A DNA stretch of 64,000 nucleotides. It comes from Polyporus tsugae (taxonomy: Eukaryota; Basidiomycota; Agaricomycetes; Polyporales; Polyporaceae). Location of the stretch: assembly GCA_024305745.1 (NCBI GenBank), contig JAHRBS010000001.1, positions 2,604,001-2,668,000 on the forward strand, given 5' to 3'. Of this stretch, positions 45,601-57,925 are shown piece by piece. The notes beneath the pieces were generated by a model. That model had not been told where the DNA came from, did not search any database, and worked only from the letters and a program-made list of their open reading frames with translations. The position numbers and the translations under genes were made by a program. Positions within the stretch are counted from its first letter, which is position 1, and each line of letters starts with the position of its first letter.

Positions 45601-46160
45601 GAGGTCTTCTTCGGGACCGGAATGTCCGCCGCGACGTTGAAGGGAGTTTCATCCCATCTAGAACGACGCTTCTTCGGCATCCTGCCCACAACAACCTCCT
45701 GAGACCACTCACCCTTGTTATCGTTCACCTCCCTCCCATCATCCATTTCGACGGCATCCCAACGCCGCTTGCGCAGTTGTTCCAACATCCCCGCTTCTTC
45801 CATCTCGACGCGCGAAGGCGTCTTGTCGAGGACCTTCTTCTCCTCACCCTCCAACTCCGCCTTCCTCCCGATCACGCGTCTAACCCGTTCCTCTTCGTTC
45901 TCGAGGCGTTGCAGCCTCATCGCATCCTGATATCCTCCCAGCGCAACTTCACCCTCCTCCGTAGTCTTGAATGCGTCTGCACTCTCGTACGCCTTGCGCT
46001 CGAAGGGACGGTTGTGGTATTCGGACTGACGGGCAGCGATTTGACGGCTGGGGGCAGTCGATGTGAAGGGCTCTGGGGCTACTTCTTCAGCCATTTCAGC
46101 TACCTCAACGAGAATCTCCTTCGGAGCGGTGAACGAGTCGAGGAATCTCGGAGACGCCAT
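42666..46160 (-). CDS. HSH155: splicing factor 3B subunit 1 (SF3b155 / Hsh155)
   Basis: Two exons, 43613-46160 and 42666-43537; 1139 aa. Scaffold of the SF3b complex in U2 snRNP that clamps the branch-site helix. The N-terminal region has RWDETP and RKRRWD ligand motifs, which bind U2AF-homology-motif proteins. About 20 HEAT repeats follow ([65 protein letters not shown]), ending YCVQFFI. The single intron (43538-43612, 75 nt) is a multiple of three and stop-free. Its removal restores KDL|LPRL, conserved from yeast to human. An upstream in-frame Met at 46268 is possible, but [10 protein letters not shown] at 46160 fits the family better. Human hotspot positions K666 and K700 are Arg here. Confidence 0.97.
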   Translation of the reverse strand: MASPRFLDSFTAPKEILVEVAEMAEEVAPEPFTSTAPSRQIAARQSEYHNRPFERKAYESADAFKTTEEGEVALGGYQDAMRLQRLENEEERVRRVIGRKAELEGEEKKVLDKTPSRVEMEEAGMLEQLRKRRWDAVEMDDGREVNDNKGEWSQEVVVGRMPKKRRSRWDETPFNVAADIPVPKKTSRCDQTLVEDAPLNSILMTGPGIKHEVMHGRYLTDEGLDAILPAVGYIIITPPAGYTPFSKARTLALTLTPATHGEGFQIKETSDAAALAAAAGLIPELPTDIPGVGALAFFRQEDGQYFAKVMKSEDETELSVDELKERKILRLLLRIKNGLPPARKAALRQIINKARNFGAGPLFDKILPLLMERTLEDQERHLLVKVIDRVLFKLDDLVRPYVHKILVVIEPLLIDDDYYARIEGREIISNLAKAAGLAHMISTMRPDIDHADEYVRNTTARAFAVVASALGVSQLLPFLKAVCRSRKSWQARHTGARIVQQIAILMGCGILPHLRALVDCIGRGLQDQDEQHRVRTMTALALAALAEAAAPYGIESFDTVLKPLWLGVRAHRGKSLAAFLKAAGFVLPLIDPEYAGTYVKQLASVVVREFHTADEEMKKIVLKVLQQCAATDGVTPRQIREDFLLHFFDAFWVRRMALDRRSYRHVVETTVELARKAGAAEIVTQIVDGLKYGSESFRKMVAQTVMKVVAALGVSDIDERVEVRLVDGILFAFQEQTMEDPVVLDAFGTIVNGLGIRARPYLTQIVSTILWRLNNKSAKVRQQAADLITRVAVVIKQCGEDPLLNKLGLVLFEQLGEEYPDTLGSIISALGTVANIVGMTQMNPPVKDLRESHLLSSPLYKSEVLTPSSPSEYLVPRLIPILRNRHEKVQEATINLLGRIADRGAEFIPAREWMRICFELLSLVKAQKKAIRRAAVNTFGYIAKSVGPADVIQILLTNLRVQDRQSRVLSAIAIAIVAESCGPFTCIPAILNEYRTAELNVRTGCLKALTFVFEYIGPQAAFYTDSVVTLLEDALKERDAIHRQTASTIVRRLAVSVAGLGCEDAMLHLMNLVWPNCFETSPHIVREVMAAIEAMGVALGPGVVLSYVLQGLFHPARKVREVYWRVYNSLYLGAADALVPFYPDVGALSEGKNEFDRYCVQFFI

Positions 46161-46970
46161 TGCGACGATAGCAAGTAGGGGCTGTATGCGGGTTGTGCTA
46201 TGAGAGCGACGAGTGATGGTGATTTGGGGGGGAATGGATGAGGTGGGTCGGTGGGTCGCAGCTTTCATATGCTCAGTGCCCTCGGTCCCGCTGCGGCCGA
46301 GTCACTAGTAGTAGTACTAGCACGCTTCGAATTAGTGACACCCATTGACACACCTCCAAGACTCGTTGACTCACTGCGTCCGATGCATGCGGCGCGACGC
46401 AACCATCCGATACCTTCACTGGAGTCGACGCACATTCTCCTGCAGAGTATGTAGCACATTATTCACAAATATCAGAACTTCCTATTCGCCCGCTTCAAAC
46501 ATTGTGCTATAAAAGAGAGGTGTGCGGCTTACCTGACACCATGGTGTTTCTGTGAGCGACGCTGCTCCTGAGTCAGAGACTAACTTGGGCTCGACACTGA
46601 TGACCATGGCGCAGACCGAAATGCTGCAGAAAATAGACGCTGTCGTTCTCCACGATCGGTGACTAGGATTCAGCGGGAGGAAAACGTTGAAACCGTGGAG
46701 ACGCATCCAAGTGACGGTACTCGAGGTCCTGTCGTCGTACGAAGTAGGTAGGAAGCATGTCTTCCAATTGAAGTTTAACCGTAAGACCCACTGCCGCAAC
46801 TTCGGTTCAAGATGCATCCCAATAGCTAAAAATACAGTAAATAGTAGCAGCATTACCACCACATCTAAGTGCTCTAACGCAGACTAGCATCACGAAACCC
46901 CACTCACAACAGTGCACATAAAACGTCCAATTTTCCAGCGCAGGGGCCCCACTCGACCGTCCATGTAAAA
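46161..46970. other. intergenic, no gene seen
   Basis: 810 nt: promoter side of SF3B1 and 3' flank of the ELL-like gene. A 126-codon minus ORF (46482-46862) lacks support. Confidence 0.4.
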
Positions 46971-49599
46971 TCACTCCAGCACCGGCTTGCCGCCCTCCAC
47001 CTTGCCGCCCAGCTTTTTATACTCCCTCATCACCTTCTTCATCTCCTGCGACACCGCGTTCATGTCCTCCATGAACGCCGTCAGCACCTCCGGCACGAGC
47101 TCCTCCGTCTCCTCGTCGCTCCGCGCGCTCTCTTCCCCCCTCTCCCGGTCCCGCTCGCGCTCCCTGTTGCTCTCGACACGCTTCAGCATGCGCTGGACCC
47201 GCTCCCGCCGCTTCGTCGCCTCCCCAAACAGGTCCATGTACGTGCTGTAGCACACCTTGTAGTACTTGCGCAGCGACGCGAGGTCCGACGGCAGCTGGCG
47301 CGGCTTGAACCGCGAGACATGCGCGGCAGTGGGCGGGCGGGGGCGCTTCACCGGGGGCTCCTCGGACGGCGCGTCGCGGAGCTGGACGCGGTCGCGGTCT
47401 CGGGAGCGTGCGACGGGCACGGACGCCTCGGACTCGTCTTCAGAGGAGGACGTGTAGATGGGGGACTTGCGCTTGGACTTGTTGGAAGTGCGCGGAGGCG
47501 GAGCGCCTTCGGCCGCTCTCGCGCTCTTAGCGCTGGAGGCGGACGAAGATGACTGGTGCTTCTCGGCCACAGGTGGTTTGGGAGGTAACGAGGAACGAGG
47601 ATTAGGAGGTAATGGTGAACGAGGATTGGGAGGTAACGAGGAGCGTGGGGGGGAGAATGCCGCCGTAAAGGGGGACGGCTCTTTTTTGATTTTCTGGCGC
47701 GGTGGCACAAGAGGAGACGGCTCGCGTACGACTGGCTTCTTGGGCAACGACAAATCTCTGCCACGGGATTTTTCCGCCAAGCTAGGCTGCGAGTCGGCCT
47801 CGAGCTTGCGCTTCTTCGGAACGATTGTACTAAGAGGACGCTCGCGCTCCGAAAATTCAGAGTCGTTTCCATCTTGTGGCGGCTTCTTGCGCTTGAAGGA
47901 GGGCAAGGGTGTGGGAGCAGGCACAGGGAGAGGAGATGCGCATTCCTTGATTCGAGGCTTCTCTTCCGTCGCGTTGTCGCGTTCACGGACGCGTTCTCGG
48001 TCCCGCTCTCGGTCCCGTTCCTCCCGCCGGCTGTCAACAGAGCGAGATGTGCTGGAGGGACCCTGTACTTCCTTTTCCCGTTTGCGTATCTTCGCCGCAG
48101 CCGTTGCGACAGAACCGGACCGCGATTCCTGTGTCGGAGGCGGAGCGGCGAGCGGCAATGGTTTTGCAGAACCCGAGGCTTCTAGTGCAGAGCGCTTGCT
48201 CTCGCGCGAATCCGCGGGCACCGTCTTCCTCGGCGGTGGGATCGGCGAGTTCGCGCGGGTCTCCGTAATCGGAGGGGTGGCCGACGGCTTCGCCTTGAAC
48301 CCAGAACCGGGCAATCTACGCCCCGCCAGCCGCGTCGCAGATGTGGGCGTCCCAGCCGCACTCCCCTCGTCGACATCCCGTGCCTTCCCCTTCCCACTCT
48401 CGTCCTTCGAAGGGATCACAATGTCCGACACCTTCTTCCGCGTACCCTCCCCAGCCTTCGTCTTCTTCGCCTTCTTTGTCATTACCACGCCGTTCTTCTC
48501 CGCGGCCGGAGCGCTAGGTGCTGGCGCCGCGCTGGACGTCTTGCGGTAACGCACGTGGTCCCAGATGGGATCCGACTCGGGTATCTTCATCGTCTGGAAC
48601 ATCAGTCGAGCCTGCCGGGCCACGTCTCTGCGATCTTCAGGGCTGAATTTTGTGAATTCGTACGGCCGCACCTCGCGCCACGCCTGTAGCTGCAGCTTCC
48701 ACAGCAGAGGTCCACTGGCGTCACTCTTTTTCGAGGTGGGGACGGGCTCGGCGAGCTGACCCGGCACAACATTGAGAGGCGGCCAACTCACACGCGTGGT
48801 GCTGCTCACCTGTCGCATCAGCGCCACAAACTCCTTCTCCTGCTCCTCCGTCCGCTCCTTCCCTAGACACAATGTGACCACTTGTGACAGTGTCCGTTGT
48901 TCAATGGCGAGACAGTGAATGAGCCGCGCCCGTGTCGCCCGATCGGTGGTTGCCATCACGGAAGTTGATGAAGCCAGCCCACTTGTCCGGGAACTCGAAC
49001 TGGGAAGTGGTGGTGCCTTCGGCGAAGAGACGTAGCTGGTAGAGTGAATGGACGTCCGACTAGCCGATCCCGTATGCTTTTTGCCCTTGGTCTTGGAGCC
49101 GTGGTATGAGAGGTCGGGCGGGTTGTCGAGGAATATGGCCTTGCGCTCCGTGCGCTGCTTCGCGGCCTCGAGAGTGCGGTCCCGGATCGTCTCCTCGACC
49201 TTCTCGCCGAGTTGGCGGTCGACGATGAACTTGCCGACCACAGTCGCATAGGGCTTGAGTGGGCCATTCGGCTTCGCAGCGGTCTGCACGCGGATGTACA
49301 TTTCGTGGATCGTGTTTTCCTGATTCGGCGTCACGGGATAGAACGTGTTGCCGATGTAGAGACCCTGCATGAGTGTGAGATGGGCTGAGCCACAACGAAA
49401 GGGTACAAAGAACACGTACGGGAGTCTTGCCGAAATCGAACTCGACCTTCCCCTGGTTCTCGCCGCCCTCAAGGGCCTCAAACGTCTCCTGAGACATGCG
49501 AATGAGCATGGCTTTCTTGGGTTTGAGGTGGGAGAGGTTCGTATCCTCTGGCTGGGGCTGGCCTTGGAGAATGAGGGTTCTGTTCCCCGGAAGAGGCAT
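46971..49599 (-). CDS. RNA polymerase II elongation factor ELL-like protein
   Basis: Two exons, 49420-49599 and 46971-49364; 857 aa. The N-terminal ~190 residues look like an ELL N-domain: MPLPGNRTLILQG, LIRMSQETFEALEG, VEFDFGKTPGLYIGNTFYPV, then VVGKFIVDRQLGEKV and an E/R/K helix. A very long low-complexity middle follows, with Ser/Pro/Lys/Arg runs, RER and RDR repeats and three SLPPNPR units (47581-47652). The C-terminal ~100 residues (DLASLRKYYKVCYSTYMDLF..., MNAVSQEMKKVMREYKKLG) form helices resembling the occludin/ELL homology domain. ELL suppresses Pol II pausing and works in super-elongation-type complexes. The family call rests on the two ends; the middle carries no information. Probably nuclear. 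Confidence 0.72.
47581..47652. repeat. 24-nt coding tandem repeat, three units
   Basis: Three imperfect 24-nt units inside the ELL-like gene that encode repeated SLPPNPR/PLPPNPR peptides. Confidence 0.8.
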
Positions 49600-51487
49600 G
49601 GTGAAACGGTCAGTTGGTGCCGGTGAGAGGTTGGCGGGGCAAGTGAGTGGCGTGGCGCGGCAGAAATGTTGGGGGAGAGGGAGAGAGGGGAAGAGAGGGC
49701 GATGTCAGCCCCGCGTCATGCGCGGGCCTGCTAGGTGCTTGCCAGACAATTGAGAGGGAATGATAATTGAGTGGAGGACGTCGAGGAGGAGGACAAGAGC
49801 GGTGAGCTTGAGCCGTTGCACAGCCAGCTCCACATATCAGCCCCTATCAGCCCACGTGCTAATTGGCGCTAGCCTCCCCAAACCTTCGCGGGTGTTTTTC
49901 AATTTGCCAATGAGGCCATATCCGTCCTCCGCTCTCACTCGACTCCAACTCGTTCTGTGCTTGAGCCGACTCACAGGCAAACCTCATATGGAAGCTGAAG
50001 CACATCGCACTTGGAGGCGAGGGGTATAGCCGCCGCGCCATCGATATCCCATTGCGCACCAAATATTAAAGCTAAGTAAGTATATGCTATGTGTGACAAA
50101 CTTCGACATTGACGACGGTTTGGCAGGATAAAACCCCGCACCACAACTCGATCTCATGAGGCAACACGCCAAGATGAATTACACCGATAGCCCAAAGATC
50201 GCCTCAGTATTGTAGCCTATAAGAAGGGGCATTTTGCAAGTGACTGTTATTTTCAGCAGACCGCCGTATCATTCTCGACTCACAAATCAATCCTTACATC
50301 CTAGAAAGAATTTTTCACGACAACCTCTCCTGGTAGAGTGCAAGTAGTGGTGCTGCAAAGCCATACCGGTGGACAACTCGGTGCCAGACCTCACGGGGAT
50401 CTCACCGTGCAGGTACGGGTCAGTTCAAAGTGATGCTCATTCCCTTATCACGCCTTACGTATTCTCATCATGAACAAGAACCAGCCTATGATCGGCGACG
50501 GAGACCCGGAGAGCCTATGTACCTAAGAAACATTTGTAAGGTTCGTGGTATGGATGATGAACCGTTCGCCGAGACGCATCTCTCGACAGCAACCTCTACC
50601 TGCGCATGCTGTAATCTCACGCTAACAGGATACGATCCCAATCGACGGTACCTGATACTAACTAGGTGCACGCTTCTGAGCCCCCATGAGACCATGTCTG
50701 GTTCACCCATCCTCCAATGTAAGTTCATACTTGCATAGCTAGCTACTCACAGCAAAGGTTTTGGGTTGGTCTCGTACTCGTTCGTTTTAACTCACACACT
50801 CTTTTCTGCGATGATGGTGTGAGTTAAGATGGGTGAGTATGAGACGAGTTTGAGTAATACGCCCCGTCAAATGCTGACATCCACGGGAAATTTTAGCCAA
50901 CCTTAGGACCGACAGTAGTTGCATCTGTTCGCGAATACATATGTAAGCGTTCACACACTCACGCGGTCTGATGGTGGTAGAGAGTATGCGATCGCAGCAA
51001 TGTCTGGATATTTGGGCTCTGACAATTTCTCTTCAGGATGCGTGGTTACAGCGTTAGATACTACTCGACAGAAAGTACATCAGAGGCAAGGCTGTACAGT
51101 GGCTGTGGCATACCGAACATCCGGGATCATCAAGGATCATGTAGGTATTCCACAGGTATTCCATATGTCCGAGTCCGCTTCCTCCATCATGATCAGCGCG
51201 TCCTGTTCCCTTCAGAAGCGCGGCCATTGAACGTATTGACGAATGATGCGCGCCCAACTTATAAAAGGCCTCGTATCTCGATGTTCGGCTTCATTCTCTT
51301 CTTCCTCCCTCAGCCTCCTTTCCTGACCAGCTCCCGCCTCTTGACGAGGGTCCCTCCACACGTTCATTCCTTCATTTCTCGCGGCTAGTTCCCGTTCTAT
51401 CCACGACCGGTCACGCTCTACGCATCACTCAAGCAGCTCGACGCTCTTTCCCGCACATACCCAGCTCGACGCCAACGTTCTTATACC
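49600..51487. other. divergent intergenic, 1.9 kb
   Basis: Between the start codons of the ELL-like gene and the secreted ricin-B-like gene. No coding support; the right end carries a TATA box. Confidence 0.4.
51260..51267 (+). promoter_or_regulatory. TATA box of the secreted ricin-B-like gene
   Basis: TATAAAAG 228 nt before the ATG at 51488, which would leave a leader of roughly 200 nt or an untranslated intron. Confidence 0.45.
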
Positions 51488-53055
51488 ATGCATCTCGTTT
51501 CTGCCGTGTCCAGTCTCTTCCTGTGCAGCGCGCTCGCCCGTGCCGCGCCCTTGAGCCCTCGTCTCGTCAAGCTCGACCCCGCCGCCACCGCGGAGGCGCA
51601 GAAGCGCGACGACACCGCGACCCGCGCATTTTCGTCCACCGAGATCACGACCTCGGACGGCCAGTGCCTCTTCGTCGTCAGCGGCTCTGGCGACTTCCGC
51701 GAGAACCTCACGCCCGTCCAGGTCGGCAAGTGCGATGGCTCTGACGGCCAGAAGTGGGACGTCATCACCAAGGGCGTCCACAATGACCGCCCTGGGACCG
51801 CCCTTGTCGTCAGCGCCTTGGTGAGTTCCTTAATACATTGACCTGAAACAGTGTTATGGCGACGCTGACCGAACAAAAGACCCAGGCGTGCCTTAACTTC
51901 GACCCTCGGCGCGCTGCCGGGAACCAGGTCATCCTCTTCTCGTGCGGCGGCCGCGCGGATGGTGGTAAGAGCCATTGAGCCGTTCGTGCTGGGAGAGTCG
52001 TTGAATTGAATGTGTTATAGGCGGAGCTGTCACCGATTCCCAGCTCTTCACGTTCAACGGTGGATCGGGCCCCCTCCCGCTCGTCCCTCAAAACGGCAAC
52101 AACCAGACCATTCTGACCGTCAAGAACGCTCTCCTCGACCAGACATCGGGCTCCCCTGACACAGCAAGTGGCGACGAGGTGGGCGCTTTCCTCAGATCCA
52201 TACATGTCGCAATGACTGACCGAGTTCGCGTTTCGTGATGAACTCCAGTTGTTCACGTTCGGCGGTAACGGCACCCCTGCAGCGCCTTCCTCAGGCACAT
52301 CTGCAGCCACGTCTACCACGCCTCAAGTGACGGCCACGCCGCCGCCGACGTCGACCACGCCTACGTCGACGACCACAGGCACTGTGAGCGTTTCTCGCGC
52401 CGGCGGCGTGTTGAACCCTAGCGCCGCCGCCGAGGCCAACCCGCGCGACAACACCGCGACGCGCGCTCTCTCCAGCGTCGCCATCAAGGTGAGCCCACGA
52501 CCCTTCCCACCTCTCTCCAGACCTCGTCTCTGACCGCAGTGTTGTATTGTAACATTGCAGACAAACGACGGCAACTGCCTCTCCGTCGACGCGACCGCGG
52601 GCGACTTCCGGGAGAACCTGATCCCGATCCAGGCGAAGGCGTGCGACGGCAGCGCCGGCCAGCAGTGGGACGTGATCACCAAGGGCGTGCATAACGACCA
52701 GGCCGGGTTCGCGCTCGTCGTCAGCACGCTCACCCAGGGCTGCATGAACTTCGACCCGCGCCGCGCCGACGGCGACCAGGTCATCCTCTTCTCGTGCGGC
52801 GGCCGCGCCGACGGAGGCGGGGCCGTCACCGACTCGCAGGTATGCAATGCTTTGCCGTCTGACTCGATTGTAGGGGATCGGTGACTGATGCGGGGCTTGC
52901 AGCTGTTCACGTTCAACGGCGAGGCAAAGAACGTCCCGCTCGTGCCCCAGAACGGCCACAACCAGACGCTCTTCACGATCACCAACGGCGCGCTTGCCCC
53001 GTCCGCAGGCTCGCCCGACAGCGCGTCTGGCAACGAGCTGTTCACGTTCGCATGA
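51488..53055 (+). CDS. secreted protein with two ricin-B-like (beta-trefoil) repeats
   Basis: Six exons: 51488-51820, 51880-51964, 52021-52178, 52249-52488, 52561-52839 and 52903-53055; 415 aa. A signal peptide of about 20 residues (LVSAVSSLFLCSALARA) is followed by a likely Kex2 site (AQKR). Two homologous halves each contain DGxCL, GDFRENL, QxWDVITKGVHND, NFDPRRA, QVILFSCGGRADG, AVTDSQ and LFTF. They are joined by a Ser/Thr/Pro linker (STTPQVTATPPPTST) that is probably O-glycosylated. The QxW pattern and paired Cys fit a ricin-B-type carbohydrate-binding fold; this is a lectin-like domain only and no toxin catalytic chain is present. Ligand unknown. Intron positions differ between the two halves. 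Confidence 0.78.
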
Positions 53056-53458
53056 AGAGTATGGCACGTATTGTTTGCATGGTCTCAGCGCATGGAAAGG
53101 CGGGAGCACCACTGGAGTGGATGATTAATTTTATGTATTACGGCCAGGAAGTGCCTACTATATGACGTGCTGCTCGACCGGTTTGGCAATACTATTGCAC
53201 GATAGTTGTAATATCAAGGAAACGTGAGAATTGCTATGTTATTGTGGACTCCTCAATAAGCACAGTCTTTGCATCTTCGCGATAATGTGCGAAGCCACTG
53301 CGCGACGCATGATTGAAGGATAAGCCACTGAGAAGAATATTAAATAACAAGATTGGTGGCCCAAAGGAACGACACTACGATGTCCAGCTCCAGAACGAAT
53401 TATAGTCTACATGACACGATTAAGCAACTACCCAGATGATGTCCACTCGGATCGCTCA
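53056..53458. other. convergent 3' intergenic
   Basis: 403 nt between the ricin-B-like gene and the F-box B stop codon; no gene seen. Confidence 0.4.
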
Positions 53459-56192
53459 CTATTCAGACGACGCACGCTGCAACACTGGTAGAGTGGTAAC
53501 AAACCCGTTCCCCGCCTGAACATTAGACATCACATTGACGTCCTTGCGCCGCGCTTCGGGGTATATCTTGATGGGAATGAATGTATACGGTGCATTGTCC
53601 GTGTGCCGATAGTAATCCGCCCCGAACTGCGGGTTCTCAACATCATGTGCCCTGTCGCACACAGCCCAGTCAGCACTGTCCTTGTCCCTCATTCTGGACA
53701 GACTCTGGTAGCAGAGTCGTACTAGCTACTCACTTCTTACAATGGTCTTGGAACTTGTCGAGCACGCCCCGGTAGCGACACTTGGTGCACCCAAAGTTCG
53801 TCGTCGTCGGCGCCGTCGCGTCGTGCTTCTCCCGCTTGGCCGCTTCCAGTTGCAGGACCTTGGCCGTGTGCTCAGCGTCGAGCCGCACCCACTCGGGCGT
53901 GTGCCGGTGATCCAAGAGCGAAAACAGGTTGAGGTCGAAGTTATTCCGCCCGTGTCGCGTCTATGCAGCGGTTCCCCTATCAGCTCACACAGATTTCGAG
54001 GATAACCTAGACGAAACAAGGCCACTCACCGCATTCTTCCATTCGAATGCCGTGTAATCGGCGAAGTACCGATCGGCTGGGTCGGCTGGGTCGTCGCAGG
54101 AGCGACACAGCAGCCGCACCCCACAGGCCTCCATCTCCTCGAACGTTGTCGTCGACGGGTCCTTCCCGCACGCGCGAATCACCGCGAACGTCCTGTCCAG
54201 ACCGGAATTGAAGCTAAAAGCCGCCTCCTGCGGCCACGGTGGCTGCTCCTTGTGCTCGATGCACGTCCGCGCAATGGCTTGGCGGTACTTATTGGTGTCT
54301 CCAAAGTAAAACGCAAGGAACGAGATCGACCGCACACAGCGGTGCGCGAGGACCTCCGGCCAGCGGATACCCTTGTAGTTGCAATTCTGGCAGTCAAACG
54401 TCGCGATAGCGAGCGAGAGGATGGTGTCGTCGTCCCCGGGGAGGCTGAGCCCCGGGAACAGCCCAGCGCCCCTCACGACGGTGGCTATAAACTCCCGTTT
54501 GCGGTCCTCGCGCCATTGCGCTTCTAGGGTCGGGATTTGCGCCTCGCAGACTTCAAGGAGTGCGTCCTTGGTGACTTCCGTATCCGCGCTCGCCTCCATC
54601 AGGTCTCGGAACGTTGGCATCAAGGCGAAGTCGGAGAAGAAGGGCTGCCAGTCCGTATCCGCCGACATTGGGACTCTTGCAGCACCATACTCAAGGAGCG
54701 CCTGGCGTAAGAGGCCCAGCCGCGCGCAGGTCATATGCAGACGCTCACGGGCGAGCCGCTTAGTCCGGACGTTCTCCATATGCTCGTGGAGCTCTTGGCG
54801 GATGCTTTGCCAGCCTTGCAGACGAGGAACAATCAGCAACAATTCGCTTCGAGAGACTTGGTCCTACACACCGTAGTCCGTCAGCTTCTGGCTTTTGCGT
54901 GCCGCCTTGTGCCGGCTGAGTTCGTACCGCCCCAAGTCATCCATCAAGCCAAGCTCTTCGGCCCAACCCTCCCCTTGCAGTCGTTCCCGGATCCTACGAA
55001 AAATCTGCTATCAGATATCACCCAGTAAAAGTAAATGCATAACCTACGCTGCGAGACGGCCCTCCCTGATCGAGTCCAATTCGTTGGACCTGTTCTCCTC
55101 CTGACGTTTCTGCCACTCATGCATCTGCAGCGCATGCTGCAATACGTCACTCAGTAAACCCGTGAACAGCATTCCCAAGCGGAAAATGAACACATACCTC
55201 CTTCCTCTTCTTCACTGCTGCCAGACGTTCCGCGATGTATGCTTTCTTCTCATCATCCGTCGACAGGGACATCCACTTGTCCTTGAACTCCGCGACTTCC
55301 ACAAGGTGATAATGGTCATCCTTGTATCTTGACCCCTTCCTAAACGGCCCAGAAAGTGAAGACGTCAAAGGCACGCTATGAAGATGCCAGGCTGTGAGTG
55401 GACGTACGTGGCTGGTGCCCGGACGGTGTTTAGGTATCCGTGATACACGGAGGTCCGGGACGCAACATCAGCGAGAAAACCAATCTCATAGTAGTCATTG
55501 GTAACCCTGTCTCGACTTATGAAAAATCAAATGGTTTGGTAGGATAGTCCATCAGACGTACCAAGTGTCCTTGCAGGACGGGCAGTATCGTACGCCGAAC
55601 TCCCAGAGCGGGTTCTTAACGTTGGGCTTAAGACATTCCTACAACACAGCACGCCCCGTCAGCACATGTCGTGAAATCGCACAAAAAGCTGAAATGTCAC
55701 CACCCACATGGCAATGCGAGAAAAAGACTAGGTTGGTGTAGGCGGGCTCGCTGAGGTGCTCCGGGCAGTCCGGGAGCTCCTCGACCTGCTGCCTCGCGGC
55801 CTTCCAGAACGGCGCCGCATCACGGCTCATCAAGAACGTGCGGAAGTCCTTGGTAGTCCGTGCGAGGTTGAGGAGGTCGCGCGGATGCATATGGCCGAAG
55901 ATCTGCAGCAGCCACAGCGCATGCCACATTCATCATGGAGACGGAATTAGGGACGGGCGTTACTCAGCAGCGACAACTGAGTGGAATATCGAACGCGCAC
56001 CTCAATGAGGATATCCAGCGGCATGTTGGGCATGTCCTTGAGCCCACCACGTCGACCGCGTATGTTGCGCCGGGCAGGAGTCCGTTTCGCCTCCGCACCG
56101 TCGGCAGTGGCACCACCGCTTGTGCTGCTCTCAGCACCAGTTTCGGGGGCAGGTTTAGGCTCGACAAGCCTGGCCCTCTTAGCCCGAGCCAT
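53459..56192 (-). CDS. F-box protein with cysteine-rich C-terminal region, paralogue B
   Basis: Ten exons: 56001-56192, 55708-55902, 55562-55638, 55408-55506, 55198-55339, 55048-55136, 54872-54993, 54030-54814, 53734-53960 and 53459-53693; 720 aa. Basic N-terminus (MARAKRARL), then GGLKDMPNMPLDILIE|IFGHMHPRDLLNLARTTKDFR, an F-box split by an intron after residue 64. Later parts carry possible zinc ligands (YCPSC, DCQNCNYKG, LAHRC, CTKCRYRG...CKK). The exon lengths 195, 77, 89 and 122 nt are exactly those of paralogue A 11 kb away. The last intron (53694-53733) is only 40 nt. Probably a substrate adaptor of an SCF ubiquitin ligase, by family inference. Confidence 0.85.
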
Positions 56193-56588
56193 GTTTCAGC
56201 GATATGTGTGGGTATATGCGTGAGGTGGGGAGGGTATCGAGCGTTGCTACGGAGGGGAGTTGGTGGATGGGTGGAGCTCGGGAGTCGGAACTGTTGCTGA
56301 TTCCGCTTCAAGGCGCTTTGGCGACGGATCTCGATACAGCACCTGTCCTGTCAGACGCCCATGTGGGAGTCGGAGCCTGCCTACCTAACTCGTCTACTCG
56401 GGATCTCGAGCCGAACCTCCATTAATTAGCATAAATCATGTGTTTTATTCATCTCAAGAAGGTTCCAGGAAAACCAAAGGAAAACATCCACATTCAACGA
56501 TCCATATTATACAGGCACGCAGCAGAAAGCAAATTACAGAGAGTGCACGGTTCCTAGAGAAGCCAGAAAATCCACAAGGAAACGACAA
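56193..56588. other. intergenic, no gene seen
   Basis: 396 nt: F-box B promoter side and 3' flank of the BAX-inhibitor-like gene. Confidence 0.4.
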
Positions 56589-57925
56589 TCAATCGCTCTC
56601 AACACCGTTCAAGAGACGGAGAATGTTGATGACTAGGAAAACGAGTTAGCGGCGGAGGTAAACCTCAATGAAGGAAGGGGGACTCACAGAGGTTGACGAA
56701 GCTGCACCGAAAGCAAAGCAGCCGTCAGTTCATGTTACTCGGCTTCACTGCGGATTCCAGCAATCCAGGGTTACTCACTCGATGTAGAGGCTGATGGCCG
56801 CAATAATGTACTCGTCGTGCGACAGCCTGTTAGTGATCATGTACGTGTCATAGATGACGTAGCCGCTAAAGAGCAGGCAACCACCTGCGGCGAAGACGAG
56901 GTCCATGGTACGGCTAAAGGGAAGGAAAATCCCCACGACGCCAGTCATCACTGCACACCGCATCAACGCACTGTGCTTGGTGTTAACGAAAGATAGGGTA
57001 GGACTCACAGAGAGCAACGAGACCTGCAAACAGGTAGGATCCAAGGCCAGAGAAGTCATACTACGGAAAACGAAGTAAGGAAGATGCCCACCATAGAACG
57101 GAGAACATACCTTTGACTGAAGCGTGAAGAGGGTGAGGCCCAGGAACACTCCCACAGTGATTAACCTACGAGGTTGGGCATGTTAAGCGAAGCTCTAACT
57201 AGATGCGGAGAAGCTCTACTCACAGAGCCTGGAGAACGATGGTGCTGTCAAAGAATGCCGTCGCGATACCGAGAGTGAAGGCTTCGAGCAGGGTGAAGGT
57301 CGAGAGAAGGACGTAGTTGAGGGGCGAGTCAAGGCGTTTCCAGTAGAGTAGACCGAGGTTCACAAGGGTTCCAAATAGAGGAACGTAGAAGGACCATGGA
57401 CTAGATGGTGTCAGCGAAGATCGGTCCATTGCGCAGTTGGGGCGGTACTTACTGCGTTACAACCCAAAAGACCGTTTGAGAGTCGCGAGTGATTAGGCCT
57501 GCAACTATTGTGGTAGCAACCTACGGCGACGATGAACACGCGAGGAGAGGGACAGCTCGGAAGAAACGTACAATCTGGCAGACTGGAATGGAATGGCGGG
57601 ATGAGTATGGACACACGATTGGAAACAACGGTTGAACTCACATAGAATGGTGTAGACCTTGCGCACGAAGTCGTTTCGAATCTGCAGTGCGCACTCTGCG
57701 ACAGTAGGCCCATACTAATGTGCTTCATAAGTCACAGAACGAATGGCAGAGACTGAGACTTACCAAGAAATCATCTGGGACCTCTCCTGTAGAGTGGTCA
57801 TAGACCCCAGATCTTCCCGCGGTGGCGCCCAAGAGAGGCTGAGTTGCTGCATCATCGTACGTCGGGAGAACGGTTTTTCCAGGAGTGCCAGGGTAGGGTG
57901 GTGGGGGGTTGTTGTAGTAAGCCAT
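56589..57925 (-). CDS. BXI1: BAX inhibitor-1 / TMBIM (LFG) family membrane protein
   Basis: Ten exons: 57764-57925, 57642-57714, 57572-57582, 57453-57520, 57224-57400, 57111-57165, 57009-57060, 56779-56950, 56688-56701 and 56589-56632; 275 aa. The Pro/Tyr-rich cytosolic N-terminus (MAYYNNPPPPYPGTPG) is typical of LFG-type members. Seven hydrophobic segments follow, including QIVATTIVAGLI, WSFYVPLFGTLVNLGLLYW, LEAFTLGIATAFF, LITVGVFLGLTLF, LMTGVVGIFLPF and GYVIYDTYMI, then SLYIDFVNLFINILRLL. Members form Ca2+-leak channels of ER or vacuole and modulate stress-induced death. Exons 3 and 9 are micro-exons of 11 and 14 nt, both needed to keep conserved residues in frame. Divergent from the MFS gene. 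Confidence 0.93.

Noticed and set aside
47458..48549. 363-codon plus-strand ORF
   Set aside because: Antisense to the low-complexity middle of the ELL-like gene; the Ser/Gly/Arg composition is a shadow of repeats.
52249..53055. Ricin-type toxin gene
   Set aside because: Only the lectin-like beta-trefoil domains are present. There is no catalytic A-chain, so it is annotated as a carbohydrate-binding secreted protein.
55376..55407. 32-nt intron in F-box B
   Set aside because: Too short. The acceptor at 55340 gives a normal 68-nt intron and aligns GSRY with GSKY of paralogue A.
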